Source: Desulfobacteraceae bacterium
Lineage (GTDB): Bacteria > Desulfobacterota > Desulfobacteria > Desulfobacterales > Desulfobacteraceae
DNA: 64,000 nt
NCBI GenBank assembly: GCA_024225635.1
Contig: JAAEMK010000557.1
Location: 1-64,000, forward strand
Direction of reading: 5' to 3'
The translations under genes were made by a program, and so were the position numbers. Positions 1 through 9,291 of the stretch are shown here, in pieces (the stretch's first letter is position 1; the number at the start of each line of letters is the position of its first letter). Under the pieces are notes generated by a model. It saw only the letters and a program-made list of their open reading frames with translations. It did not search any database and was not told the origin of the DNA.

Positions 1-134
1 AAAATTGTCGAGATAATCACAAATTAAATTTTGGTATAGCTACACGGGAGACACAGGAGTCTGCCGTTATGCAATAGTTGCGAGCAAAATCCTGATTAAA
101 AACACTGTAAGGCACTTCTGGGGTCATATGAAGG

Positions 135-467
135 ATGCCTGTTTTTTCAGTATTAATTTTTCAAAGTTGCGCATCGGTTGCACCAACTCAGTTTTACCGT
201 CCACAGAGTCATAACGGAGAACCTTACAGGATATCCGGCAAGCTTGAGCCGATGTCCGGTTGGGCAGGAAGAGTTACTATAACAATCAATGACCAGCCCG
301 TAATAGTAGAGAATCTTCCAGTTTTTTCGAACAGCACGGACGCAAACGGAACATTTCGAGGAAAGGCAGTAACTGTATTTATAACACGGGTTGAATCGTT
401 GTTTTCGTCATATGTACGTGCCGATGTAATCATTGGAAGTGAACGGGCGGCATCTCTGACTTTTTAG
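135..467 (+). CDS. Small hypothetical protein, possible lipoprotein
   Basis: An open frame of 110 residues that I do not recognise. The N-terminus is short and hydrophobic and reaches a Cys at residue 12 (context IFQSCAS), which resembles a lipoprotein signal, but positive charges before it are missing. A separate ATG lies at 128 in another frame (Met-Lys start); deleting one base between 128 and 135 would join it to this frame and give a more normal lipoprotein start, so either a frameshift or a non-standard start is possible. The rest is predicted beta-rich with no motif. It lies convergent to the large secreted protein downstream. Confidence 0.4.
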   Translation: MPVFSVLIFQSCASVAPTQFYRPQSHNGEPYRISGKLEPMSGWAGRVTITINDQPVIVENLPVFSNSTDANGTFRGKAVTVFITRVESLFSSYVRADVIIGSERAASLTF

Positions 468-482
468 GAAGTAGTGTTTTTG

Positions 483-520
483 AAAAAAATGGCGCAACGG
501 AAATCTTCCGTTGCGCCATT
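483..520 (-). terminator. Rho-independent terminator of the secreted PKD protein gene
   Basis: A perfect 15-bp inverted repeat (488-502 with 506-520, 3-nt loop) ends in a run of A on the plus strand, which is a T-tract for transcripts leaving the minus-strand gene that ends at 543. The outer arm AATGGCGCA recurs in the gltX terminator. Confidence 0.85.
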
Positions 521-542
521 CAAGGTTGTGCGACCGGTTTTA

Positions 543-3500
543 TTACTGGATTTGGACAGGATCACTTTCTATAAGCTGAGTGCCAAGCATAATGCGGCCG
601 GAGTCGATTTTTAAATCAAGGGTCTGGTCGTTAAATTGAATTTTCTGGGACGTTGAAGTTGCCGGCAGAATTAGCTTCGTACCGTCATTTCCCTCCAGGG
701 TAACGCTGGCGCCTGTACGGGATACGTTAAAAAGGCCGGATTGCGCTTCCATTGTTATTGTGTTGGCATTCGGGCATGAAAGCAGTCTGGCGACAGCCCC
801 GCTCTCAAGGTTTAGATTGTTGATGCCTGAACTGCCGTATAATTCCGTGGTGCTTCCAGGCTTTAACGTGTAAGACTTGTTGCCGGTTAAAATTAGATAG
901 GCGTCCGGGGTATTGAGGCCGCCGGAAGGTGTTTCTTCAATTCCTGGAGCCGTCCCGAGGGTGGTACTCACAGCTTCAGGGTCTGAATTGATTTCCTGCT
1001 CTCCAAGTTTTACAATTTCCTGTTCCACGATCAGGTCGGCGGCGCCATTTGAAAATATGATCGTCTGGGGAGTTGCCGTCCCGGGTAAAACAACTTTTGT
1101 ATCATCACTTCCCCGGAGTGTTACCGTTGATCCGGATCGGGAAACCGTAAACAACCCCGATGCCGATGCCAGGGTAATGGTGTTGTTGCCGGAAGATATC
1201 AAACTGTAAACTGTCGCTCCGCTTTCAACGGCAATATTATTTGCTCCAGTGGTTCCGTAGACTTTTGTGCAGCTTCCTGAACCCAGGGTGTATGATACGT
1301 CGTTCTTTAAATACAGATGTCCGTCTGCTGCTTCGTCATTATCATCATCACCATTATTGTCGGAAGGCACTACAAGGCATTCCACCATATCCGACGCTTT
1401 GTTTCCATTATCGTCCGTCACCACCAATTCAAACCTGAATGTCTGTTCCTTGTCCACAATTGGAAAAGAGATCCGGGTTTGGACATTATTGGGACTTTCA
1501 ATATCGGCATCCTCTCCTTGAAGGAGTTTCCACTGGTAGTCACCGGCGTCCACCGATGATGATCCATCAAGGGTAATGCTGCTTCCGGATGTCACAATCC
1601 GGTTTCCCCCGGCTTCTGCGGTAAGAAGTGATCCTGAATCCTGAACACTCACCCGGCTTTTTTCAACGGATACTAAATCGTGATCGTTTTTGACGGAAAG
1701 GAGAAAGGTTAAATTCTCTCCGGACGGGCCTGCAGCGGGAGCGATAAACGAGGGGGTTGCCGTGTCTGCCTCGGTTAAAAGGACGGTCGGGCCGTCCGTT
1801 TGGAGCCACTGGAAGGAGAGCCCGGAGCCTGAAGGATCAAAGGAGCCGGAACCATCCAGAATGATCACTTCCCCTTCCTGGACGGTTCTGCTTTTATCCG
1901 TGGCGGCAACGGGATATTGTCCCAGTTTTTTCACTTTGGAGTTCTGAAAATCGACTCCCCATAAAAAGCCCTGCCCGTCAAAGGCGAGCCCCATGGGATC
2001 GTCACCAGGGAATGCGAAGGTATTCACAATTTTTCCGGTCAGGTCCATTTCCACAACCCGGTCATTGGTTGGGTCGGCAATCCACAGGTTGCCATCTTGA
2101 AATGCCAGCCCTGACGGATCATCCACGGGAGATGGAAGAGACGCGGACAAGGTGTCGCCGGTAAGGCTATAGTGATGAATCTGTGAATTGTTTCCGTTTT
2201 GTGTCGCCACCCAGAGAGAGGCATTATCAAATACGATGCCTGAGACTTTGTCTGCATTTGTGTCAAAGGCCTTGATATTATTGGAGCCGTCTTTTTTTAT
2301 TTTATAGACCGCTCCCTGAGTATAAATGGTGTACCAGATCCAATCCTGTCCCATGGTTCCGCAAAACGGGTGGCCGGAAATTTCTTTTTCCTGGGAAATT
2401 GTATTTATCAGCTCCCCGGAAGGATTTAAAAATTGAAACGTTTTTTCTCCGATATTGACAATCATTAATGTCTGGCCGTCCACCGAGATACCGGTTATAG
2501 AATCTTTAATGGGCCTTGATATGGTTTGAAGTTCGCTCAGGGGACGATTTACCACGTTGATCGCCGCGGCGCGTTCGATCCGGTTGCCGTCAATCATCAG
2601 GTCAAAAACAAGAAGTTTCGACGGTGAGAGCACCTCCGGGGCTGTAAACGTGGGGGTGAGGGTGTTTCCTCCGGACAGGGCGACAGTGGGGCCGTACACC
2701 TGAATCCATTGAAAGGTGTTTCCGGAACCGGATGGATCGCTTCCGGACAGCCGGACCGTTTCGCCCTGGACGGCCACCGCGTCAGGCTCAAGAAAGATAA
2801 CCTTGTGCCGGGGCAGGCAAACTTTTTTGTACTGTATTCCCTGGAATTTATCCAGGCTGTGGTCAAGGTAGATCACCCCGTAACTGAGAAATTCCATGGG
2901 GGTGTTCTGGACAAGCTCATGCTCGGCCTGGTGGTTTGAAATAACCGCATCCACGGTCGTATCCATGTTATCCTTTGAGGAAAAAATAGTTTCAACGGAA
3001 TTGTTGAACACCACGGTTTCCCCCTCAAATATATCTGAGTTTTCAGAATAAGTGAGGCCAAGGGTTTCATGGATTTCCCTTGAGGTGACCGAAACCGATG
3101 TTTTTGTTCCGGTGGCGCAGTAATCGGTGATCACTTTTTCACTGTACAGGATGTCATCTTCCCGGGTGTTGTTTTCCACGGCCCAGTCATATCCGTTCTT
3201 GTAAGCGATTTGAAAGCCAAGCTCAACAGCGGGTCGGACTATTTCCGTATCCTCCTTAAGTTCCGCAAGGTCAATGGGAAGGCTTTCCATAAGGGTATTC
3301 AACTCCCGGGCAGCCTGGGCCTGGTTGCTCGTGCCGAGCCAGGTTTCCGCCTGGGAAATCATGGCGTCCACCGCTGTGGAACCGGAGGATGCACCCTCCG
3401 CCGCATACTTATCAAGGAAATTGGCCAGGAGTTGTCCATTGACTGAAGCGGCATTATTGAGGCGGGTAAAAAAATCAAGGAGAGATTGGGCCATTTCTCC

Positions 3501-4277
3501 GGAGATTGTCCCAGCCGGGGTGCCTGCAGCCTCTTCTTGCAATTTGCGGGTGATGGTGCCTAACACCCCATGGGTGTTAACATCCGATAATGTTACCGGA
3601 CTGCCCCAGAGAATCACTGGATAAAAGCCCGTGTCCTTTTTGGTGAGGTTGGTGTCCTTCGGGCCGGTCATGTCCAGGGCCACTCCCGGAAGAAAGGGGG
3701 GCATGGGAACAAGGGCCAGGCTGACACTCAGGGTGGAGTTGAGCTGAATTGCCTTTTGAAGGGTTTTGGAATCTCCGATTCTGAAGAAGGTGGGACCCAT
3801 GGAAACCCCAAGCCCGAAATTGATCAATGGGCCAATAGATGGAATCGTTGCCGAAAGGGGATCTTCCGTGATTGTAATCCCGGATATGCTGGTCATATTA
3901 TCCCAGGTTACCGTTGATAGGTCATTTCCCCCGCCGGCCGGGGAAAGTTTTGAATCCGGAATGGCCCAGCTTCCGTAAAAGACGGTTCCGGCGGCGTTTA
4001 CATCCACGCCGGTATAGAGTGACCTGGCGCTTGTCAGCCCCACATAAACGCCTTCCGGAGCCAGATAAAACATCCAGTTGTATGTTTCACTCTCCGGGTT
4101 GTAATTTTCTGAAAAGCTGAAGTTATAACCCAGCCAGAAGGTTGTGCCGTTAAACGTGCCAATGCTTGAGACTTTTGGCCCGGCCGCACGGACAGAGGTT
4201 TCCCATGATAAAATACAGGTTAACAGGAACGCTAGGAATACGGATACTTTTAACGATTTTACGCAAACATTAATCAT
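543..4277 (-). CDS. Large secreted PKD / beta-propeller protein
   Basis: A 1244-residue exported protein with no enzymatic motif that I recognise. A signal peptide covers about residues 1-31 (hydrophobic core, then VRAAG). The first 490 residues match nothing I know. Then follow a PKD-like domain (about 490-575, with GNTFQWIQVYGP), an NHL/SMP-30-like repeat region (about 580-787, with DDPSGLAFQDGNLWIADP), two more PKD-like domains (about 790-875 and 885-970) and two tandem copies of a beta-rich unit of about 118 residues (984-1100 and 1124-1244) sharing SGLFxVSRxG. The layout suggests a cell-surface or extracellular binding protein. AGAGG precedes the ATG. No sortase, autotransporter or PEP-CTERM tail is visible. 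Confidence 0.75.
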   Translation of the reverse strand: MINVCVKSLKVSVFLAFLLTCILSWETSVRAAGPKVSSIGTFNGTTFWLGYNFSFSENYNPESETYNWMFYLAPEGVYVGLTSARSLYTGVDVNAAGTVFYGSWAIPDSKLSPAGGGNDLSTVTWDNMTSISGITITEDPLSATIPSIGPLINFGLGVSMGPTFFRIGDSKTLQKAIQLNSTLSVSLALVPMPPFLPGVALDMTGPKDTNLTKKDTGFYPVILWGSPVTLSDVNTHGVLGTITRKLQEEAAGTPAGTISGEMAQSLLDFFTRLNNAASVNGQLLANFLDKYAAEGASSGSTAVDAMISQAETWLGTSNQAQAARELNTLMESLPIDLAELKEDTEIVRPAVELGFQIAYKNGYDWAVENNTREDDILYSEKVITDYCATGTKTSVSVTSREIHETLGLTYSENSDIFEGETVVFNNSVETIFSSKDNMDTTVDAVISNHQAEHELVQNTPMEFLSYGVIYLDHSLDKFQGIQYKKVCLPRHKVIFLEPDAVAVQGETVRLSGSDPSGSGNTFQWIQVYGPTVALSGGNTLTPTFTAPEVLSPSKLLVFDLMIDGNRIERAAAINVVNRPLSELQTISRPIKDSITGISVDGQTLMIVNIGEKTFQFLNPSGELINTISQEKEISGHPFCGTMGQDWIWYTIYTQGAVYKIKKDGSNNIKAFDTNADKVSGIVFDNASLWVATQNGNNSQIHHYSLTGDTLSASLPSPVDDPSGLAFQDGNLWIADPTNDRVVEMDLTGKIVNTFAFPGDDPMGLAFDGQGFLWGVDFQNSKVKKLGQYPVAATDKSRTVQEGEVIILDGSGSFDPSGSGLSFQWLQTDGPTVLLTEADTATPSFIAPAAGPSGENLTFLLSVKNDHDLVSVEKSRVSVQDSGSLLTAEAGGNRIVTSGSSITLDGSSSVDAGDYQWKLLQGEDADIESPNNVQTRISFPIVDKEQTFRFELVVTDDNGNKASDMVECLVVPSDNNGDDDNDEAADGHLYLKNDVSYTLGSGSCTKVYGTTGANNIAVESGATVYSLISSGNNTITLASASGLFTVSRSGSTVTLRGSDDTKVVLPGTATPQTIIFSNGAADLIVEQEIVKLGEQEINSDPEAVSTTLGTAPGIEETPSGGLNTPDAYLILTGNKSYTLKPGSTTELYGSSGINNLNLESGAVARLLSCPNANTITMEAQSGLFNVSRTGASVTLEGNDGTKLILPATSTSQKIQFNDQTLDLKIDSGRIMLGTQLIESDPVQIQ

Positions 4278-4453
4278 AACCTCTTTTGCTCCAAATTTTT
4301 TTAAGATTGACGTTCCCCCAAAGCCGGAACTAAAAAATATTCATTATAACGGATTTGAAGGGGGGGATACTCAGGAGGCCCAGACAGTGCCTCGACCAGG
4401 AAATCGAACTATTTGTATCTGGTTTTGTCAAGTAAAATATGACGTTGTTTGTC

Positions 4454-4491
4454 AAAAAAAATGGCGCAGGAAGCTTTTTCCTGCGCCATTT
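4454..4491 (-). terminator. Rho-independent terminator of gltX
   Basis: A 14-bp stem (4459-4472 with 4478-4491, 5-nt loop) borders a seven-A run on the plus strand, giving a U-tract for minus-strand transcripts that leave gltX. Confidence 0.85.
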
Positions 4492-4522
4492 GATGTTTTA
4501 CTGCGGACTGGTTTGGCCGGGA

Positions 4523-5929
4523 CTACTCCGCTGCCGGGGGAATGAGTTTTATCGCTTCCCGGATGCGTGAGACGGTTTTTTCATGCCCAAGGGCCAGGAT
4601 CATTTCAAAGATTCCCGGGCTGACGGTTTTGCCGGTGAGGGCCACCCTCAGGGGCTGGGCGATCTTTCCGAACTTGAGTTCATGCTTCTCCATCACCTGC
4701 TTGAAGATATCCTCAAGGGCGGGCTCGGTGAAATCCGCCAGGGCTTCGATGAGGTCGGCGCTCTCGGTCAGGAGCGCAAGGGCCTGGGGCTTGAGAAATT
4801 TTTTGACGGCCTTCTCATCAAAATCCAGGTTCTCCTGGAAGTAGAAGAGGGCTGCCTCGGCCATCTCAACCAGGGTTTTGCTCCTTGGCTTGAGGGTTTC
4901 GACCGCCAGCCGGGCGGCCTCGTTATTCTCGATTTCGATTCCCCTGGCCGCAAGATAGGGAATCAGGGCTTCCGCGATCTCCTCGTTTGACTTGGCCTGG
5001 ATGTGCTTGGCGTTGAGGGCCATGAGCTTGTCCATGTCGAACATGGAAGCCGAGCGTCCGATGTGCTCTATGTCAAATTTTTCAATGAGTTCTTCCCTGG
5101 TGAAAAACTCCTGGTCTCCGTGGGACCAGCCAAGCCTTACCAGGTAGTTGAGCATGGCGTCGGGCAGGATGCCCAGCTCCCGGTACTCCTCGACACTGGT
5201 GGCGCCGTGGCGCTTGGATAGCCTTGATTTGTCGTGGCCGAGGACCATGGGAACGTGGCCGAAGACCGGTGGTTCCGCCCCCAGGGCTTTATAAAGAAGG
5301 ATCTGCTTAGGCGTGTTCACCAGGTGGTCGTCACCCCTGAGGATGGTATTGATCCCCATGGTGAGGTCGTCCACAACAACCGCCAGGTTGTAGGTGGGGC
5401 TGCCGTCGCTTCTCTGGATGATGAAATCATCGATTTCGCTGTTCTGGAACGGGGTGGGGCCCTTGACCACATCCTCCACCACCGTGGCTCCGTTGTTCGG
5501 CACCTTGAGTCTTACAACCATGTTTTCGCCGGGCTCAAGATTGCGCTCCCTGCATTTACCGTTGTACATGGGGCGCTTGCCGTTTGCCTTGGCCTCTTCG
5601 CGCATGGCATCCACCTCTTCCGGGGTGCAGCTGCAGTAGTAGGCATGGCCTGATTCCACAAGCTTCTGGATGTACTCACGGTATATGGGGTAGCGCTCGG
5701 TCTGGAAAAAGGGGCCTTCGTCCCAGTCGATTTCAAGCCATCTCAAGGAATCGAAGATGGCGTCCACCGACTCTTTTGTGGAGCGGGCCTCGTCCGTGTC
5801 TTCGATTCTTAAAACAAATTTGCCGCCGGTTTTCCTTGCCCAGAGCCAGTTGAAAAGGGCTGTTCTTGCCCCTCCTATGTGAAGGTAGCCCGTGGGGCTG
5901 GGGGGGAAACGTGTTATGATTGTATCCAT
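4523..5929 (-). CDS. gltX: Glutamyl-tRNA synthetase
   Basis: Class I aminoacyl-tRNA synthetase that charges tRNA(Glu); 468 residues, normal for the family. The HIGH signature appears as GYLHIGGART near the N-terminus and the KMSKS-type loop as KSRLSKRHG. The frame stays open upstream to 6016, but the ATG at 5929 gives the family N-terminus (MDTIITRFPPSPTG) and has a GGAG site 7 nt upstream, so I chose it. The gene stands alone, with its own terminator downstream and a divergent ribosomal-protein operon upstream. Whether it also charges tRNA(Gln), as in bacteria that use GatCAB, cannot be told here. Confidence 0.97.
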   Translation of the reverse strand: MDTIITRFPPSPTGYLHIGGARTALFNWLWARKTGGKFVLRIEDTDEARSTKESVDAIFDSLRWLEIDWDEGPFFQTERYPIYREYIQKLVESGHAYYCSCTPEEVDAMREEAKANGKRPMYNGKCRERNLEPGENMVVRLKVPNNGATVVEDVVKGPTPFQNSEIDDFIIQRSDGSPTYNLAVVVDDLTMGINTILRGDDHLVNTPKQILLYKALGAEPPVFGHVPMVLGHDKSRLSKRHGATSVEEYRELGILPDAMLNYLVRLGWSHGDQEFFTREELIEKFDIEHIGRSASMFDMDKLMALNAKHIQAKSNEEIAEALIPYLAARGIEIENNEAARLAVETLKPRSKTLVEMAEAALFYFQENLDFDEKAVKKFLKPQALALLTESADLIEALADFTEPALEDIFKQVMEKHELKFGKIAQPLRVALTGKTVSPGIFEMILALGHEKTVSRIREAIKLIPPAAE

Positions 5930-6044
5930 AGTTGCTCCGTAAATCCGTAAAATCAATCTGGTTTTTTCATGTAAATCCTGGGGCATGCAAATATCACAGG
6001 CCCCGGATTTGGGCAAGGGATATTGGGTCGCGGTGATTATTTTC

Positions 6045-6073
6045 TTGACAATTCTTGCCGGTTAATTTAGATA
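6045..6073 (+). promoter_or_regulatory. Sigma-70-type promoter of the rpmF-acpP operon
   Basis: TTGACA (6045-6050) and TAGATA (6068-6073) are separated by 17 bp, 72 bp before the rpmF start. It is the first good promoter pair upstream of the long operon that follows. Confidence 0.65.
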
Positions 6074-6144
6074 TTAACGTTTATTGGTACCTACGAACGT
6101 ATAGTATATTTTGAAACAAATTAGATGGTTAGGAGGAAATACAA

Positions 6145-6330
6145 ATGGCAGTTCCAAAGCAAAAAAGCTCTAAGAGTCGTGGTAGGAAGAGACGTACACA
6201 TCAGAAAGTTGCGGCTCCGACCATCACCGTGTGTCCCGAGTGCCAGGAGGCTAAGCTTCCCCACGCTGCTTGTCCCGAGTGTGGTGCATATCGCGGAATG
6301 AATGTGAAGGCCGATACTGACGAAGAGTAG
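6145..6330 (+). CDS. rpmF: 50S ribosomal protein L32
   Basis: A 61-residue ribosomal protein of the large subunit. It starts MAVPKQKSSKSRGRKRR and has two CPEC pairs (residues near 30 and 43) that form the zinc-binding form of L32. AGGAGG precedes the start. It is directly followed by acpP; the usual link rpmF-plsX-fab is reduced here to rpmF-acpP. Confidence 0.97.
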   Translation: MAVPKQKSSKSRGRKRRTHQKVAAPTITVCPECQEAKLPHAACPECGAYRGMNVKADTDEE

Positions 6331-6374
6331 TATCCGACCTTTCCTAAACCCTTTACGGAGGTGGTTCTCGAACA

Positions 6375-6608
6375 ATGACTGTTGAGACAAAGGTTAAAAA
6401 GATAATTGCAGAGAAGCTCCAGGGTGTGGATATTGAGGATGTTGTACCCGAGGCGTCGCTGGTCGACGATCTCGGGGCTGACTCCCTGGCCCTGGTTGAG
6501 CTTGTGATGTCCATGGAAGAGGCGTTTGACATCGATATCGATGATGATGACGCCGAGAAAATGCTCACTGTGAAGGATGCCATTGAGTATATCAGGTCTA
6601 AATCTTAG
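6375..6608 (+). CDS. acpP: Acyl carrier protein
   Basis: A 77-residue acidic four-helix carrier for fatty acid synthesis. The phosphopantetheine attachment serine lies in the motif [14 protein letters not shown] strong GGAGGTGGTT site precedes the ATG. It sits between rpmF and rpiB, without plsX, fabD, fabG or fabF in the window. Confidence 0.96.
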   Translation: MTVETKVKKIIAEKLQGVDIEDVVPEASLVDDLGADSLALVELVMSMEEAFDIDIDDDDAEKMLTVKDAIEYIRSKS

Positions 6609-6622
6609 TAACGGACAGGTTC

Positions 6623-7063
6623 ATGGATAAAGAAAATCCAATTATAATCGGAAGCGATCACGCGGCTTTTGGCCTGAAAAAAAAGATCCTTACCTTTGTT
6701 TCAAGCCTCGGTATTGAAGCAAAGGATGCGGGGACATTCAGCGAAGAGTCTGTAAACTATGTAGATTACGGCAAGAAAGTCGCCCAGGCTGTGTCGGAAA
6801 AAGAGTACTCCAGGGGAATCCTGCTGTGCGGCACCGGCCTTGGTATGTCAATGGTTGCCAACCGGTTTCCCGGGGTGCGGGCAGCGCTTTGCAGCGACAT
6901 TTTTTCGGCGCGCATGAGCCGTCAGCATAATGATTCAAATATTCTTGTCCTCGGCGGCCGTGTGGTCGGCGATGCCCTTGCGTTTGAGCTGGTAAAGTCC
7001 TGGCTTGAAACCCCGTTTGAGGGTGGAAGGCATCTGGACAGAATTTTGAGCATGGAAAGATAG
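6623..7063 (+). CDS. rpiB: Ribose 5-phosphate isomerase B
   Basis: Interconverts ribose 5-phosphate and ribulose 5-phosphate. The protein has 146 residues, starts with the family pattern IIIGSDHAAFGLKK and carries the active-site segment GILLCGTGLGMS with its cysteine. It lies 14 bp after acpP and 21 bp before glyA; an rpiB-glyA-deaminase-nrdR-ribD order is common in related bacteria. Confidence 0.95.
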   Translation: MDKENPIIIGSDHAAFGLKKKILTFVSSLGIEAKDAGTFSEESVNYVDYGKKVAQAVSEKEYSRGILLCGTGLGMSMVANRFPGVRAALCSDIFSARMSRQHNDSNILVLGGRVVGDALAFELVKSWLETPFEGGRHLDRILSMER

Positions 7064-7084
7064 GAACTGGAAAAGGAGAGAGGG

Positions 7085-8329
7085 TTGGACATTACCGCAA
7101 TTAGTGAAATCGACTCGGAAATTGCAGAGATCATCAGACAAGAGGAGCTACGGCAGGAACAGGGCCTCGAACTCATCGCATCTGAAAACACCGCAAGCCG
7201 GGCAGTCATGGCTGCCCAGGGCTCGGTTTTGACAAATAAATATGCCGAAGGATACCCGTCAAAGCGCTATTACGGCGGATGCGCCGTGGTTGACCGGGCG
7301 GAGACGCTGGCAATTGACAGGGCAAGGGATCTGTTCAAGGCCGAGTACGCAAATGTTCAGCCCCACTCCGGCTCCCAGGCTAACATGGCAGCCTATTTTG
7401 CCGTGATCAAGCCGGGTGATACCGTGCTTGCCATGGATCTTTCCCATGGCGGGCATCTTACCCATGGGAGTGGCGTCAGCTTTTCCGGCAAGCTCTTTAA
7501 CTTTGTCCATTACGGTCTTTCATCCGAAACAGAGATGATCGACATGGACGAGGTGGCTGATCTTGCTAAAAAGCACCGGCCCAAACTGATCGTGGCCGGT
7601 GCCAGCGCCTATCCCAGGATTATTGATTTTAAGGCGTTCTCGGACATTGCAAAGGCAAACGACGCCTTATTTATGGTGGACATGGCCCACATTGCCGGAC
7701 TTGTGGCCGGAGGGGTTCATCCCTCACCGGTTCCCCATGCCGATATTGTCACCTCCACCACCCACAAGACCCTCAGGGGTCCCAGGGGCGGGATCATTCT
7801 TTCATCCAACGAGATCGGGGCCAAAATTTCGAGCCAGATTTTTCCCGGCATCCAGGGCGGGCCCTTGATGCACGTGATCGCGGCCAAGGCCGTGGCTTTG
7901 AAAGAGGCCCTTTCTCCGACGTTCGCCCAGTATCAGCAGCAGGTGGTGGCCAATGCGGCCGTCCTTGCCCAGAGTCTTATGGAGCGGGGATTCGACCTTG
8001 TTTCCGGCGGCACTGACAACCACCTCATGTTGATGAACCTCACCAGCAAGGGCGTGTCCGGAAAGGATGCCGAGAACAGTCTCGGGGCTGCAGGTATCAC
8101 GGTCAACAAGAACGCCGTTCCCAACGATCCAAGGGGGCCCATGGTGACCAGCGGTATCCGGATCGGAACGCCGCTTCTGACCTCCAGGGGAATGAAGGAA
8201 GCGGAGATGAAGCTTGTTGCCAAATATATATGCGACGTGCTTGAAGATGCTTCCGCCGCGGACGCCGTGAATGCAGGGGTGAAAGACCTTTGCAAGGCAT
8301 TTCCGCTTTACGGGGGAAGCGCAAACTGA
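7085..8329 (+). CDS. glyA: Serine hydroxymethyltransferase
   Basis: PLP enzyme that transfers the serine hydroxymethyl group to tetrahydrofolate, making glycine and methylene-THF; 414 residues. The PLP-lysine motif is [15 protein letters not shown], and the N-terminal LIASEN motif is present. The start is TTG at 7085 with GGAGAG upstream. The stop overlaps the next start (TGATG). Its methylene-THF links it to the metF/metV cluster farther along. Confidence 0.97.
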   Translation: MDITAISEIDSEIAEIIRQEELRQEQGLELIASENTASRAVMAAQGSVLTNKYAEGYPSKRYYGGCAVVDRAETLAIDRARDLFKAEYANVQPHSGSQANMAAYFAVIKPGDTVLAMDLSHGGHLTHGSGVSFSGKLFNFVHYGLSSETEMIDMDEVADLAKKHRPKLIVAGASAYPRIIDFKAFSDIAKANDALFMVDMAHIAGLVAGGVHPSPVPHADIVTSTTHKTLRGPRGGIILSSNEIGAKISSQIFPGIQGGPLMHVIAAKAVALKEALSPTFAQYQQQVVANAAVLAQSLMERGFDLVSGGTDNHLMLMNLTSKGVSGKDAENSLGAAGITVNKNAVPNDPRGPMVTSGIRIGTPLLTSRGMKEAEMKLVAKYICDVLEDASAADAVNAGVKDLCKAFPLYGGSAN

Positions 8330-8781
8330 TGAGTGATGGTTCAAGGCCGTCATGGCATGAGTATTTTATGGGGATCGCCGGTCTTGTCGCCACCCGTGCC
8401 ACCTGCACCCGGCGCAAGGTGGGGGCGATCCTGGTCAAGGAAAGAAGAATCCTCTGTTCCGGCTACAATGGCGCGCCCACGGGCATTGCTCATTGCGACG
8501 TCGCAGGATGCCTCAGGGAGCAGCTCAATGTTCCCTCGGGGGAGAAGCATGAACTCTGCCGTGGCGTCCATGCCGAGCAGAACACCATTATCCAGGCGGC
8601 ATTCCATGGCATATCCGTCAGGGGTGCGACCCTTTACTGTACCCATCAGCCCTGCTCAATCTGTGCAAAAATGATTATCAACGCAGGCATCACCAGGGTG
8701 ATTTATGGTGACGGGTATAACGACCCCATGTCTGAAACCATGTTCGACCAGGCCGGGATTGAGCTCACGGCGTTAAGATGA
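8329..8781 (+). CDS. dCMP deaminase / cytidine deaminase family protein
   Basis: About 150 residues of the ComEB/dCMP deaminase family, which deaminates dCMP to dUMP for thymidylate synthesis. The zinc site is visible as [10 protein letters not shown] (His and catalytic Glu) and QPCSICAK (two Cys). The frame is open upstream, but the ATG at 8329 overlaps the glyA stop and gives the usual family length. It is translationally coupled to glyA and followed by nrdR, both fitting nucleotide metabolism. Confidence 0.92.
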   Translation: MSDGSRPSWHEYFMGIAGLVATRATCTRRKVGAILVKERRILCSGYNGAPTGIAHCDVAGCLREQLNVPSGEKHELCRGVHAEQNTIIQAAFHGISVRGATLYCTHQPCSICAKMIINAGITRVIYGDGYNDPMSETMFDQAGIELTALR

Positions 8782-8793
8782 TGAGGTCCTGAT

Positions 8794-9291
8794 ATGAAGT
8801 GTCCCTATTGCGGACAATTGAACAACCGGGTGGTGGACTCGCGGCTCAGCCGCAGCGAATTTGCCATCCGCCGGCGCAGGGAGTGCCTGGACTGCATGCG
8901 CAGGTTTACCACCTACGAAAAGGTTGAGGAACTGCCCGTGATGGTCGTGAAAAAAGACGGCCGCCGGGAGGAATTCAACCGTGACAAGATTCTGAACGGT
9001 ATTAAAAAAGCGTGTGAAAAGCGCGCCATCAGCATGGATCAGATCGAAGAGATTGTCGATTCCATAGAGCGTGATTTCAGGGAGGTCAACGAGAAGGAGA
9101 TCTCCTCCGGGATCGTTGGCAACAAGATCATGGAACAGCTTCATGCCCTGGACGACGTGGCCTATGTGAGGTTCGCCTCCGTATACAGGGAGTTCAAGGA
9201 TGTCGATGATTTTATCGAGGAATTGAAAAGCCTGATCCCCCTCGAGCAGCAGCAAAACCGGAAAACCGACGGAAATTCAGACAATGACTGA
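8794..9291 (+). CDS. nrdR: Transcriptional repressor NrdR
   Basis: A 165-residue regulator of ribonucleotide reductase genes. An N-terminal zinc ribbon (MKCPYCG, later CLDCMRRF) is followed by an ATP-cone (about residues 49-139, KKDGRREEFNRDKILNGI). ATP/dATP binding controls its binding to NrdR boxes. It overlaps ribD by 8 bp. No NrdR box was recognised in the window. Confidence 0.96.
   Translation: MKCPYCGQLNNRVVDSRLSRSEFAIRRRRECLDCMRRFTTYEKVEELPVMVVKKDGRREEFNRDKILNGIKKACEKRAISMDQIEEIVDSIERDFREVNEKEISSGIVGNKIMEQLHALDDVAYVRFASVYREFKDVDDFIEELKSLIPLEQQQNRKTDGNSDND

Noticed and set aside
3-77. Open plus-strand frame running in from the window edge
   Set aside because: Only about 24 codons are visible before a stop and the translation matches nothing I know.
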